Positions 1-7,650 of a stretch of DNA of 64,000 nucleotides are shown here, piece after piece. Under the pieces are notes generated by a model that was not told the origin of the DNA, ran no database searches, and worked only from the letters and a program-made list of their open reading frames with translations. Numbering within the stretch: the stretch's first letter is position 1; each line of letters begins with the position of its first letter. This DNA comes from Segatella copri (GTDB lineage: Bacteria > Bacteroidota > Bacteroidia > Bacteroidales > Bacteroidaceae), in assembly GCF_949820605.1 (NCBI RefSeq), contig NZ_CATKVU010000006.1, positions 1,720,501-1,784,500 of the forward strand, written 5' to 3'. Position numbers and translations under genes: made by a program.

Positions 1-213
1 AAGACGATAGCCAAGTACGGCAACGTTGGCTCAAAACGACTTTCGGAGATGTCGCACGACGATGCCTACAAAGCAGTGTGCGAGCGAATGAAAGACGATC
101 CACAGAAAGATGTGCTTACGCTTATTGACATAGCACGTGCCGGCGGTGCGACGGATGCGATGGTAAACCACATTCGCCAAGTGCAGATTATTAAGGAATC
201 GATGGAATGTTGA
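1..213 (+). CDS. 3' end of an unknown protein (truncated by window edge)
   Basis: Frame 1 is open from the first base to a TGA at 211-213 and gives 70 residues of C-terminal sequence with no start in view. The peptide is mixed-charge, probably helical, and ends in KESMEC. I do not recognise the family. The next gene starts at 207 inside this gene's last codons (ATGTTGA overlap), so the two were probably translated together. The order suggests an accessory or mobile-element operon, but no function can be assigned. Confidence 0.6.
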   Translation, partial: KTIAKYGNVGSKRLSEMSHDDAYKAVCERMKDDPQKDVLTLIDIARAGGATDAMVNHIRQVQIIKESMEC

Positions 214-704
214 TAGATGATGTCAAAGGGGCATTGGCGGCACTTAAAACCGAGATGCAGGAAGACAGGCGAATAAAGTCGGGTGCTGACCTCAACGTGG
301 GCGATATTGTCTATCAGAACATGGACAGAAGCGATGGTTTGGTACTTAACAAAGGTTACGATGACAGACTGAAATACTTTGTAATCGTTGGCAAAAACTC
401 TAAGGGCGATGCCATAGGGCTTTGCCTAATAAACTCCGACTTGGATTTTTACCGTAACGTTCCAGCCATGCAACGCTTTCAGTACATTTTAAAAGCCGAA
501 GACTACAAAGGCGTGTTGACAAAAGACAGCCGCTTGGATTGTGCACAGTTGTTTCCAATGAAGGCGAAAAAGAGCGTGGCGGTGAGAGCCGAGCGTGTTG
601 GACATCTCACGGCAGAGGACGAAGCAAAGGTTTTGCCGCTTGTTGCGTCATGCGGATTTATTGACGCACACATGAGAAAGGTTTACAGAATAGGACAAAA
701 ATAA
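207..704 (+). CDS. Hypothetical protein, 165 aa
   Basis: This is a complete 165-residue soluble protein with no signal peptide or membrane segment. Its start overlaps the stop of the preceding gene, a layout typical of translational coupling. The N-terminal 25 residues are charged and helical. The middle part (GDIVYQNM, then LKYFVIVGKNSKGDAIGLCLINSD) alternates hydrophobic residues like a small beta-barrel, which loosely recalls PemK/MazF-like or SH3-like folds. I could not match key residues of those families, so the protein is left unassigned. It may serve the same accessory operon as its neighbours. Confidence 0.6.
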   Translation: MLIDDVKGALAALKTEMQEDRRIKSGADLNVGDIVYQNMDRSDGLVLNKGYDDRLKYFVIVGKNSKGDAIGLCLINSDLDFYRNVPAMQRFQYILKAEDYKGVLTKDSRLDCAQLFPMKAKKSVAVRAERVGHLTAEDEAKVLPLVASCGFIDAHMRKVYRIGQK

Positions 705-729
705 ATAACGAACTAAAATACATTTAGAT

Positions 730-846
730 ATGGACACAAACTATAACTTTATTCTTTTATCATCGCAGAAGATAATTTTAATCGAAAGAGACGATGGAAG
801 AAAGAAACAAGTTATGGAGAAGAAAGCAACAGTATCGTTTGCTTAA
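730..846 (+). CDS. Possible 38-aa microprotein
   Basis: A short frame begins MDTNYNFILLSSQK and ends at TAA 844-846. It overlaps the next, better supported gene (794-1069) in another frame. There is no clear Shine-Dalgarno sequence, and most of its length is shared with that gene, so it could be chance or a leader peptide coupled to it. Confidence 0.2.
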   Translation: MDTNYNFILLSSQKIILIERDDGRKKQVMEKKATVSFA

Positions 847-1069
847 GTCGAGAATCGTTAAGCGTGCCGATGGCTTCCGCGGTTTTATGTTGGACGATGG
901 CACATATGTGCAACATCCACATTGGACACAGTTAATAAAGAGCCACTGGGCGCAAGTGTACAAGACCACTGGCACACCGTGCAGCTGCCCATTGTGCCAG
1001 GGCGAGAGCTATTCACGCCTCGCTTACAAGCACGACACCAAACGAATTATCGAAGAATCGGAAATGTAA
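794..1069 (+). CDS. Small Cys-motif protein, 91 aa
   Basis: The protein is very basic and starts with an Arg/Lys-rich helix (MEERNKLWRRKQQYRLLKSR). Near residues 63-69 it carries a C-x-C-x2-C cluster (CSCPLC) followed by another basic stretch. Similar tiny proteins with a CxCxxC signature are common hypothetical genes in Bacteroidetes. A metal-binding or nucleic-acid-binding role is possible but not shown. A rho-independent terminator follows at 1103-1137, so this is the last gene of the plus-strand group entering from the left edge. Confidence 0.5.
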   Translation: MEERNKLWRRKQQYRLLKSRIVKRADGFRGFMLDDGTYVQHPHWTQLIKSHWAQVYKTTGTPCSCPLCQGESYSRLAYKHDTKRIIEESEM

Positions 1070-1102
1070 AAAAAGCATTTTGGTGAGAAATCACAAAGAT
1101 TA

Positions 1103-1140
1103 AGCCGTGTTAGGGTAGCACCTCAATACGGCTTTTTGTG
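1103..1140 (+). terminator. Rho-independent terminator
   Basis: AGCCGT (1103-1108) pairs with ACGGCT (1128-1133) and is followed by TTTTT. It ends the plus-strand genes at 207-1069. A second inverted repeat, GTGTCAT/ATGACAC (1140-1159), lies directly beyond it and may serve the convergent hipA gene. Confidence 0.65.
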
Positions 1141-1170
1141 TGTCATGGACTTATGACACACTCACTTATT

Positions 1171-2460
1171 CTATCTATGTAGTGTAGAACCACATTTCCA
1201 TTCCATCCCTTCTTCTATACGTTCTTGAAAAACTTTTAGGTCACTTCTTGACAAACCGCATCTCAAAGCCATGCTCTCCCAATATCTCATATTGCGAGTA
1301 ACATCCTTAATAATTCCTCTAGCAGTTGTCTCATCCAACATATAGCTTTCATGGGCTTCATAAAGTACATCCAAGCTAGATTCATTGGTATAACCATCGA
1401 TTAGCAAGGAATGGTAATATTTGTTGGTAGGGTTCATATCATAAGCTGGTGACAGGTGCCATCCATCCTTTTTCAAAAGGAAAGCATGATTTCTGAAATG
1501 GTCATCAGTATTGCCTATGCAAATATTGAACGCCACACGGCGATACAGTTCCTCCAATTCTTTTTCCATATCAACACTTCCATTGGCCACAATAAAATCC
1601 ACAATATCAAGATACCCCTTTCCTGTACTTTCCCCATCACCATCGTTCAATCCCAACAATGTAAGAGAAGATGCCATGTGTATTCTCTTTCCATTCTCTG
1701 TTCTGTCAAACCTTTTAGACAAAAGGACATCACGACTATCCTTGCTTGAAACCACTCTGCACTCCGCAGCGTTTATACCACAATCCTTAGCCATAGAATG
1801 AGCAAAATATTCCCAACGTGAAATGTTTATCTCATCCCCTACAGAAGGAAATTTCGCAACATATAAATCTTCACCTTCCTTCACACAAGCCTTAGGTCTA
1901 GCTCCTCCCATAGAAGAACCTGGTTGGAATATTCGCTGAATCCATCTTGATTCAGGTTCCATTCTGTTCAACTCACTCTTCTCTATCTGACCTGCAGCCT
2001 CCAATAATTCATCCAAGAACAAAATTGGTGGAATTGAATATGACTTATTATAACTTATGTAAGCATCTGTAGCTATGTCCTTGAAACGAAAAGCACCCAT
2101 TCTTAAGGAATCCTCCACTCCTTTTAAGTAGTCCCAATCAGAAATATTTACCCTGCGTTCTCCAGAGTCTTTCATTTCCTGGTGGATTCTCAAATCAATA
2201 AGTCTTCGTCCCCATCTGTCAGGCTGTGCATCAGAGAATGTTCCAAATATCCTGTTTCTTGTAGGATTATATTGAACCCCAGGAAAAGATTGCAGCTCCT
2301 TTCCTAGATTTAAAGAAGGATGTCTTTTCAACCAGTCCTTATCATACTCAAAGGTATATACATCTGTCCCCCTCTGGGATTCATGCCCAAGAAGTCCTAT
2401 AGTTTCCTCATTTTCAAGCCAATCAAAGTCGGCAACAACCTTAATTTTTTCCATTGTCAT
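1171..2460 (-). CDS. hipA: HipA-family serine/threonine kinase toxin
   Basis: This 429-residue protein has the full two-part HipA layout. The N-terminal domain spans residues 1-160. The kinase core shows a Gly-rich loop (GSSMGGARPK, about 181-190), an ATP-lysine strand (YVAKF, about 200-204), the catalytic segment GNTDDHFRNH (about 316-325) and a metal-binding AYDMNP motif. HipA kinases phosphorylate translation factors such as aminoacyl-tRNA synthetases, and HipB neutralises them. Its ATG overlaps the hipB stop by four bases (ATGA, 2457-2460), which selects this start. All key residues look intact. The actual target is unknown. It probably functions as a stability or persistence module of the mobile island. 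Confidence 0.88.
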   Translation of the reverse strand: MTMEKIKVVADFDWLENEETIGLLGHESQRGTDVYTFEYDKDWLKRHPSLNLGKELQSFPGVQYNPTRNRIFGTFSDAQPDRWGRRLIDLRIHQEMKDSGERRVNISDWDYLKGVEDSLRMGAFRFKDIATDAYISYNKSYSIPPILFLDELLEAAGQIEKSELNRMEPESRWIQRIFQPGSSMGGARPKACVKEGEDLYVAKFPSVGDEINISRWEYFAHSMAKDCGINAAECRVVSSKDSRDVLLSKRFDRTENGKRIHMASSLTLLGLNDGDGESTGKGYLDIVDFIVANGSVDMEKELEELYRRVAFNICIGNTDDHFRNHAFLLKKDGWHLSPAYDMNPTNKYYHSLLIDGYTNESSLDVLYEAHESYMLDETTARGIIKDVTRNMRYWESMALRCGLSRSDLKVFQERIEEGMEWKCGSTLHR

Positions 2461-2774
2461 TTTCCTGTTACACGTTTTTTATTCTTTAGATCTATGTCTT
2501 GTATGACCTTTCCCATCTCATCGTTCTTAGCAATGAGCAACAACTCATCAGGCATCTGCAGTGCATTCAAAACACGTGCCAATACCCCTACTGAAACTTC
2601 AGGTGAGCCACTTTCCAATCTTGCCAAAGTTTGGCGACTACATTGTGCTCTTGCTGCTACAATTTCCATGGTCAAGTTTCTCCTCATTCTCGCCATTTTA
2701 AGTTGCTCACCCATTACACAAAGATTCTCCGCCAGTTGTCTGGTCATCCAATTTGCTTTTGTAAACTTTGTCAT
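2457..2774 (-). CDS. hipB: HipB-like antitoxin / HTH repressor
   Basis: This 105-residue protein has an XRE-type helix-turn-helix. The pattern MRRNLTMEIVAARAQCSRQTLARLESG spans roughly residues 30-56, with SRQTLARLE as recognition helix. It precedes hipA with a 4-bp overlap. HipB proteins bind and inhibit HipA and repress their own promoter. A perfect inverted repeat (2817-2832) next to the promoter is the likely operator. The lysine-rich C-terminus (KNKKRVTGK) is longer than needed for DNA binding and may contact HipA. Confidence 0.85.
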   Translation of the reverse strand: MTKFTKANWMTRQLAENLCVMGEQLKMARMRRNLTMEIVAARAQCSRQTLARLESGSPEVSVGVLARVLNALQMPDELLLIAKNDEMGKVIQDIDLKNKKRVTGK

Positions 2775-2799
2775 TGCTTATAATGTTATATATACGCAA

Positions 2800-2832
2800 C
2801 AAAGATACAAAATAAAGTTATATGAATATAAC
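2800..2832 (-). promoter_or_regulatory. hipBA promoter and operator
   Basis: On the minus strand a TATCTTTG element (2800-2807) fits the Bacteroidetes -7 consensus TAnnTTTG. Immediately upstream, GTTATAT-GA-ATATAAC (2817-2832) is a perfect 7-bp inverted repeat that covers the -33 region. A further half-site, GTTATATATA, lies at 2785-2794. This is the classic layout for autorepression by HipB. Confidence 0.6.
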
Positions 2833-2867
2833 ATTCCGCTCATTCTATAACTTTTTTTAATTTAAGT

Positions 2868-3236
2868 TTATCTGATATAACAAAAATTCTGAGGCACGAC
2901 ATTAATTCCATAGTCTTGGAGAGTTTTGGGCTTCAAGAACACATTGACATTCCCGACAACATAAGCACAAGCCTTGTCTCTCCCTTCGAAATATGAAAAG
3001 AAGTCACTTTCCGATATACCAGCATACCCCTTTGTTCTTTCCCATATATTTCTTGGAGTATCACATAACCTATCCGCTATCTCAAACTCACCAACAACAA
3101 GTCCCTTTCCCCTTGATTCGTAGATAACAATAGTATCTACTTCCAAAGAGCAAAAGGACTTTCTATATTCATACGCCTTGGAGCCATCAAAGATTTTCTT
3201 GACATACTCCTTTTTTATAGGAAACAATGCTTTCAT
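2868..3236 (-). CDS. ASCH/PUA-like domain protein
   Basis: From MKALFPIKK onward (122 residues) the protein matches ASCH-type PUA-like domains. Visible features are the opening KALFPIKKEYVKKIFDG, the EYRK motif, VDTIVIYES, and the G-x-VVGEFEI strand. ASCH domains bind RNA or modified nucleotides. An ATG at 3281 is possible, but the start at 3236 is preferred because it begins the conserved domain and sits one base after the stop of the upstream reading frame (TAAAATG). That upstream frame belongs to a decayed Fic-like gene, so the two were once co-translated. Confidence 0.6.
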   Translation of the reverse strand: MKALFPIKKEYVKKIFDGSKAYEYRKSFCSLEVDTIVIYESRGKGLVVGEFEIADRLCDTPRNIWERTKGYAGISESDFFSYFEGRDKACAYVVGNVNVFLKPKTLQDYGINVVPQNFCYIR

Positions 3237-3237
3237 T

Positions 3238-3530
3238 TTATCTATGCATATGTTGTGAAACAGTCTCTTCCATAGAATCATCCCCTAGAGACAAATTATA
3301 GTTTTTGATTTCCTCTTTGAGATTCATATTAAGTTCTTCCATGCTCTTTCCCCTGGCTGCCAAGCCCTCTTCAACAACACTTGGTTCTCCACCTCTGTCA
3401 TAGTAGATCCTTCTATAGCGGTGGAATGAGTTACGATGGAATATAAATAGAACTTGTCATAATCTATGAGATTAGACATGCCCAGTTCTTTATATTCCTG
3501 TATTGTATTAAAAAACATATTTTTATCCAT
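3238..3530 (-). pseudogene. Decayed Fic-family N-terminal fragment
   Basis: Starting at MDKNMFFNTIQEY, the frame encodes the signature THSTAIEGSTMTEVENQVLL, typical of the inhibitory-helix region of Fic proteins. It then loses frame. Restoring one base near 3375-3380 yields EEGLAARGKSMEEL, the expected continuation, and this frame runs to TAA at 3238-3240. The catalytic Fic core (HPFxxGNGR) is absent. The remnant therefore has both an internal one-base deletion and a missing Fic domain. The first in-frame ATG at 3551 lies too close to the promoter at 3554-3561, so the start at 3530 is preferred. Confidence 0.6.
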
Positions 3531-3553
3531 ACTATCTTCTTTTTGATGCACCG

Positions 3554-3561
3554 CAAAGGTA
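3554..3561 (-). promoter_or_regulatory. Promoter -7 element for the Fic remnant/ASCH genes
   Basis: TACCTTTG on the minus strand matches TAnnTTTG, and transcription would begin near 3547. The -33 element is weak. Confidence 0.45.
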
Positions 3562-3609
3562 CAACATTTTTTCTAAACTAGAGAAAGAAAGACTTACTAT
3601 TTGCAGTTT

Positions 3610-3791
3610 CTACCCCTCAATTTTCTTGAAGATTACATTCTTGTGGTCTGAACGCTCACAAGATGCACATCTTAAAGTTTCCAAGATTTTACCCTCAAAG
3701 AAACAGCCGGTACAGGTTGGCTTCTTTGTCTCAACCGCCACCAAGGTCATACCTTGGAACTTGAACTTTTCGCCTACTTATGTTCCTTCAT
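3610..3791 (-). pseudogene. Small Cys-rich protein with N-terminal frameshift
   Basis: From ATG 3750 the frame encodes 46 residues with two Cys pairs (CTGC and CASC) and ends in KNVIFKKIEG. This resembles small zinc-binding proteins of Bacteroidetes phages and mobile elements that begin with a short V-G-E-K-F-K segment. Upstream, ATG 3791 opens MKEHK and then hits a stop. Adding one G restores MKEHKVGEKFKFQG in frame with the rest. So either a one-base deletion inactivated the gene or a shortened product starts at 3750. Confidence 0.5.
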
Positions 3792-3900
3792 TATTCTAAC
3801 TATATAATTTGACACCATGCAATCTTTTTAATTTGGATGTAAAATATCTCATATTTCCATCACGCCATCTTATCCGTTAATGTATATAAGTTTTACTTTC

Positions 3901-4092
3901 CTATTCTACTTTATTACAATACTTTATATAAAACAATAAAGATATAAGCATATAAACAAACAAATCTATAATTATTGCATTATATGCATATAGTATTATA
4001 GAAGAATATAAGGTAATAACAAAATAAAGAAAGATTCCTATAACCATACCTTTATATAAGTATATCTCTATATTCTTCCATAAGAACCGCAT
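3901..4092 (-). CDS. Small membrane protein downstream of relaxase, 63 aa
   Basis: The gene starts at ATG 4090-4092, which overlaps the relaxase stop by one base (TGATG), a strong sign of translational coupling. The 63-residue product has two predicted membrane helices (about residues 15-33 and 38-57) and a short basic tail. I do not recognise a family. It may assist transfer or entry exclusion, but this rests only on its position. Confidence 0.5.
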   Translation of the reverse strand: MRFLWKNIEIYLYKGMVIGIFLYFVITLYSSIILYAYNAIIIDLFVYMLISLLFYIKYCNKVE

Positions 4093-5693
4093 CAACGTTT
4101 TCGCTGCTGCTTGTTTCCAGACCTCATCATGTGCATAGCCATTCCAAAGCATCTGCGACGGAAAGCGAGGTCATCCTCGTCATCCTTTTTACCCCAACCA
4201 CTGCCAGGACTTCCGCCTCCACCATGACTAGCAGCAATGGTCGTTGCACTATCGAGGTACCCCATGAAGAGAGCAGTAGCGACAGAGCAAACAGCAGATG
4301 TATTCTCGGCAATTTGTTCCATAAAGGAACCATCCCATATTTTGCCAACAGTACTGTCCAAGAACTCACGCTGTTCATCAGGTAATTGAGCCTTGAACTC
4401 ATTATACTTTTCCAATCTATTTTGAGTATCGATGGCACCTAGGTGGTAACCCAGAGCTTGCATCTCACGCATCACCTGTTTGTTGAGAGCAGGAGTTTCC
4501 TTGTCTATTTTTGCCTTCACTTCATTATATTTCTTTTCAGCTTCCGTCGCTTTCTCTTCTGCCATAGCAGCCTTCGCCTCAAAGTTATTCTTCTTTTCTT
4601 CGATAATGTCTAGTTGACGTTGGGCGATTTTCAACTTTTCTATTTTGTCAGCAATTTTTTCTTTTGTCTTTTCAATATCAGCATTGATTTGCGCAAGTTT
4701 ACGGTCTGCTTCTTCTTTGGTAATCTTACCGCTTTCCAAGTCACGCTCCAACTTTTTCACCTCACCTTCCAAATCCATCTTATGGGTTTGAAGATTCTTA
4801 ATCATAGTCTGCAAAGCCTTCAAACGAGCAGCCGCATGTTTGATTTCCCGACTCTGAGAATCCATGATGTTGTTCTGAGTATCGATAGTCTTTTTATTGC
4901 CCTCGATGGTCTTGTTGTTTTCCTCCACCTCAGCTTCTTTTTGCTGCGCTTCCTTCCAAAGTCGCTCACGGTACTCTTCGGTCGTACGATGTTCGGCACC
5001 AGTTTCTTTGATGCTGTCACCACGTTCCAATCCATACTTTATACCAACCTCGTTGGCAAACTCTGTATGAAGATTAGTCATATGTCTAGACAAAGCTTCC
5101 TTGTCATCATGACCATCTAGGAATACGCCCAAGAAAGAAAACTTTTCCTTTGGAGTAATAGGCAAAACTGTACAATGAATATGTGGGTTAGCCTCGTCAA
5201 GATGCACAACAAAAGCTGCTATGTTTTTTTCACCATATTTTTTACACATAAACCGATAAGCATCTTTCGCCCAATTCTCAATCTCAGGCATACGTTTCAA
5301 CTGGGTATTGTCAGCTCCTTGCTCCCAATTTACATTTTGGTTTCCAAACGCCAAGTTGCGCATGACCTCTCGGTTTCCTCCCAGAATAAAATTAGCAACA
5401 GTCTTAAAGTAAGGCCTTTTGCCTTGATTTATCAAAGACAAGTTTGGGTCTTTTATTCCACGAGCCTCCAAGTTCTCTGCAATCCTCTGGGGTATTGATT
5501 TCATCTTGTTGACTTTCATAACAACCCCACCTTTCCCAATCTCAAAGTTAAGGTGTTCACGAGAAGGGTCATAATTCCACTGAGCCTTTTTAGCTCTATC
5601 CTTATCAGAGAAAACTCTGAGGTGTTCATTACTTTGGGAAGTGGTAAAGCCCTTTCCCGGTCTCATGTCTATTACATTTTTTGCTCCTGCCAT
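4092..5693 (-). CDS. MobV-family relaxase (Mob/Pre)
   Basis: This 533-residue mobilization protein nicks the transfer origin and pilots the DNA strand during conjugation driven by another element. The signature HLDEANPHIHCTVLP (about residues 162-176) is the metal-binding HxDExxPHxH motif of MobV enzymes. Residues 230-410 form a long coiled coil rich in E, K, Q and A. The C-terminus is Gly/Ser-rich and then basic (SGNKQQRKR). The upstream 200 bp hold several inverted repeats that may be its oriT. Length and motifs look intact. No coupling protein or type IV secretion genes are present, so the island is mobilizable rather than self-transmissible. Confidence 0.88.
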   Translation of the reverse strand: MAGAKNVIDMRPGKGFTTSQSNEHLRVFSDKDRAKKAQWNYDPSREHLNFEIGKGGVVMKVNKMKSIPQRIAENLEARGIKDPNLSLINQGKRPYFKTVANFILGGNREVMRNLAFGNQNVNWEQGADNTQLKRMPEIENWAKDAYRFMCKKYGEKNIAAFVVHLDEANPHIHCTVLPITPKEKFSFLGVFLDGHDDKEALSRHMTNLHTEFANEVGIKYGLERGDSIKETGAEHRTTEEYRERLWKEAQQKEAEVEENNKTIEGNKKTIDTQNNIMDSQSREIKHAAARLKALQTMIKNLQTHKMDLEGEVKKLERDLESGKITKEEADRKLAQINADIEKTKEKIADKIEKLKIAQRQLDIIEEKKNNFEAKAAMAEEKATEAEKKYNEVKAKIDKETPALNKQVMREMQALGYHLGAIDTQNRLEKYNEFKAQLPDEQREFLDSTVGKIWDGSFMEQIAENTSAVCSVATALFMGYLDSATTIAASHGGGGSPGSGWGKKDDEDDLAFRRRCFGMAMHMMRSGNKQQRKR

Positions 5694-5737
5694 ATGTTAT
5701 TTGCTTTAAAGAAGGGTTCTTAGGGAAGAAGTCCCTG

Positions 5738-5876
5738 AGCCTAATAATCCCCACGGCTTGCCGCACGAATGTCAAAATGAATTACTTTTCATTTTTGGGG
5801 GTTACAGTGAGTTTTGCAGAAACTCCGTATTAGGCTACTAGAGCAGAGAAAAAAATCCGCCCATGCGCAAGCGCAT
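5738..5876. other. Candidate oriT: nested inverted repeats upstream of the relaxase
   Basis: AGCCTAATA (5738-5746) is mirrored perfectly by TATTAGGCT (5828-5836). GAGTTT-TGCAG-AAACTC (5809-5825) forms a small hairpin between them. ATGCGC-AA-GCGCAT (5863-5876) forms another. The stretch is non-coding and lies between the relaxase and the 155-residue accessory protein, where MobV elements usually keep oriT. The nick site itself cannot be read from sequence alone. Confidence 0.45.
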
Positions 5877-5906
5877 TTGTAAAGAATCCTTTCTATGTGA
5901 ATATTT

Positions 5907-6374
5907 TTATTTTTCTGTCACAGAGTTTTCTTCCGTTTCATCGGAAGAGAGATGTGGCTGGGTTGGTCGAGACTGTAGGGAGTCTCCGCTTTCTCTGCCA
6001 CCGGATGCTTTGCCCCACCTTGGAGAAGAAAGAATATTCGGATTAATCGAAACGTTCTTTCCTTCCTTCGAGTCCTTCACTTCAAAAGCATTCATTGCTT
6101 TGAGGTTATTGACATAAGCTATAACCGTTGGGCGTGTCCAATTCCAACGCCTTGACAGTTTTGCTATATTAAGTGCAGCGTCCTGCTCATTCTGAAGAGA
6201 ATCCAGATAATGATCCACCAAATCCACAAAGGCTTGAATCTTTGAAAGACGCTGTGGGTTGTTGTAAGCCCTGTCATTGGCCAGATAGATGAAGACATTA
6301 ATCGGAAGAACTATCTCATCAGACAATTCCCATATCTTGCTATCTATACCTTGTACTTTTTTATTGTCATTCAT
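5907..6374 (-). CDS. Probable mobilization accessory DNA-binding protein, 155 aa
   Basis: This soluble 155-residue protein lies just upstream of the putative oriT and relaxase. Residues about 65-100 (ALNIAKLSRRWNWTRPTVIAYVNNLKAMNAF) read like a winged-helix or HTH unit: a short helix, a turn with TRPTV, and a recognition helix. The last 45 residues are polar and probably disordered. An oriT-binding or regulatory role would fit its position, but I cannot name the family. Confidence 0.5.
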   Translation of the reverse strand: MNDNKKVQGIDSKIWELSDEIVLPINVFIYLANDRAYNNPQRLSKIQAFVDLVDHYLDSLQNEQDAALNIAKLSRRWNWTRPTVIAYVNNLKAMNAFEVKDSKEGKNVSINPNILSSPRWGKASGGRESGDSLQSRPTQPHLSSDETEENSVTEK

Positions 6375-6401
6375 AACTATTTTTTACATCATATTTTATA
6401 T

Positions 6402-6440
6402 GGAAAATCTGTGAAGTGCAATACCTTCACAACCTTTTCC
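6402..6440 (-). terminator. Hairpin ending the 6453-8667 operon
   Basis: GGAAAA/TTTTCC outer arms (6402-6407, 6435-6440) and GTGAAG/CTTCAC inner arms (6411-6416, 6425-6430) form a composite stem just past the stop of the 230-residue membrane protein gene. The flank on the minus strand is AT-rich but has no pure T-run. Confidence 0.45.
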
Positions 6441-6452
6441 ATTGTTAGAAAA

Positions 6453-7145
6453 CTAAGCAGCTTTTCTCTCTGCGTTTTTCCAAAACAATTCTTCCTTTTT
6501 TGAATACTCTATTCCTTTTCTTCCTCCTGGCACTCCCTCGCCTGTTTTATCTGGATAAACGGCAGCAGCCATCAATATGATGAACACAGTTTCCGCTGCG
6601 CACAAGTATTGTCCACAATGGCCAGCCATGACAAAAATGACAGTTTGTGCTACTAGAGAAAATGCCATATTGTTGCCATGCAGAAAGGATAGAACCTTAT
6701 CCGAAATCCGATAATAGAACATCAGACTAACTACCATCAAGCACCCCACAGAAAGGAAAATTGGTGTTTGGAATGGATAGAAATAATCAGCTATCTCTTC
6801 CCCACTATCAAACATATTGTCTAGCAACGACAGGTCAGCTACATTTACAATCTGACCTGTCATCGTTACTCTTCCCTGAGCTAATTCATTACTAAGAAGA
6901 TTGGCAGCGTTCGCTGCTTCAAAATCCACGTACTGAACAAACAGGAGGACTATCAAGAAAACATGTATAAAGAATTTTCTTGCATTGTCACTATGTTTCA
7001 TCCTTTCATAAATAGCAGAAAGCACGGAGTACAAGCTCCCCCACTTGTTAGAGGACGCTTTCCTCGGCTTTACCCAGAGATGAAAAGCAAAAGGAATGGC
7101 CGTGAGCACAAAAGCCAGTATCACCTTCAATGTTATTGCAAACAT
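6453..7145 (-). CDS. Multipass membrane protein of unknown function, 230 aa
   Basis: The protein has about five predicted membrane helices: residues 2-24, 58-76, 128-147, 160-176 and 180-195. A soluble stretch of about 45 residues separates the second and third helices, and the C-terminus is charged and cytoplasmic-looking (KKEELFWKNAERKAA). It is the last gene of a compact three-gene operon with a 159-residue protein (15 bp upstream) and a lipoprotein. No family is recognised. Together the operon may form an envelope-associated assembly on the island. Confidence 0.55.
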   Translation of the reverse strand: MFAITLKVILAFVLTAIPFAFHLWVKPRKASSNKWGSLYSVLSAIYERMKHSDNARKFFIHVFLIVLLFVQYVDFEAANAANLLSNELAQGRVTMTGQIVNVADLSLLDNMFDSGEEIADYFYPFQTPIFLSVGCLMVVSLMFYYRISDKVLSFLHGNNMAFSLVAQTVIFVMAGHCGQYLCAAETVFIILMAAAVYPDKTGEGVPGGRKGIEYSKKEELFWKNAERKAA

Positions 7146-7160
7146 ACAACCATTATTTTT

Positions 7161-7640
7161 TTAATAGAAACTGTTTATGACATCCGAGTACTTTTCCTTT
7201 TCAAGGATAAACATATCAAACTTCGGCATGTTGGTAAATTCCTTACAAACCTGCTTGTACATGATCTCCAAGCTATCATAGAAGTTGACCGTCATGTTTT
7301 CTATGACACCATGTTGTTGTGAAGCCAGATGAATGACATACATTTTATTTTCCACAGGAACGGAATAAGCCACAGCCTTATATGTCTGCCCTTTATTATC
7401 TCGGACGGCATACAGAACATGGATGCCCAACACATTAGCCAGCTCATCCACCAAATGTTCCATCATCACTTGCTTGTTCAATAGTACAAACACTTCTGCA
7501 TAGCCATGGTGCAATACTGTTTTCACACCAAGGGAATTGAAGTATTCAGGTGATTTTTCTCTAATTTCCGAGAGGAAATCAGAGATTGAATCTTTCAAAA
7601 TCTCATTCTCGATGAGAGTATAGTCTATAAGTTCGTTCAT
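7161..7640 (-). CDS. Hypothetical soluble protein, 159 aa
   Basis: No signal peptide or membrane helix is present. The protein is acidic and mixed alpha/beta, opening with a helical stretch (IENEILKDSISDFLSEI). I do not recognise it. It lies 10 bp after the lipoprotein gene and 15 bp before the membrane-protein gene, so all three are probably one transcript and act together. Confidence 0.5.
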   Translation of the reverse strand: MNELIDYTLIENEILKDSISDFLSEIREKSPEYFNSLGVKTVLHHGYAEVFVLLNKQVMMEHLVDELANVLGIHVLYAVRDNKGQTYKAVAYSVPVENKMYVIHLASQQHGVIENMTVNFYDSLEIMYKQVCKEFTNMPKFDMFILEKEKYSDVINSFY

Positions 7641-7650
7641 GTTTTTATTA

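Noticed and set aside
3901..4152. Longer start for the small membrane protein inside the relaxase gene
   Set aside because: The first 20 codons overlap the relaxase. The ATG coupled to the relaxase stop is the natural start.
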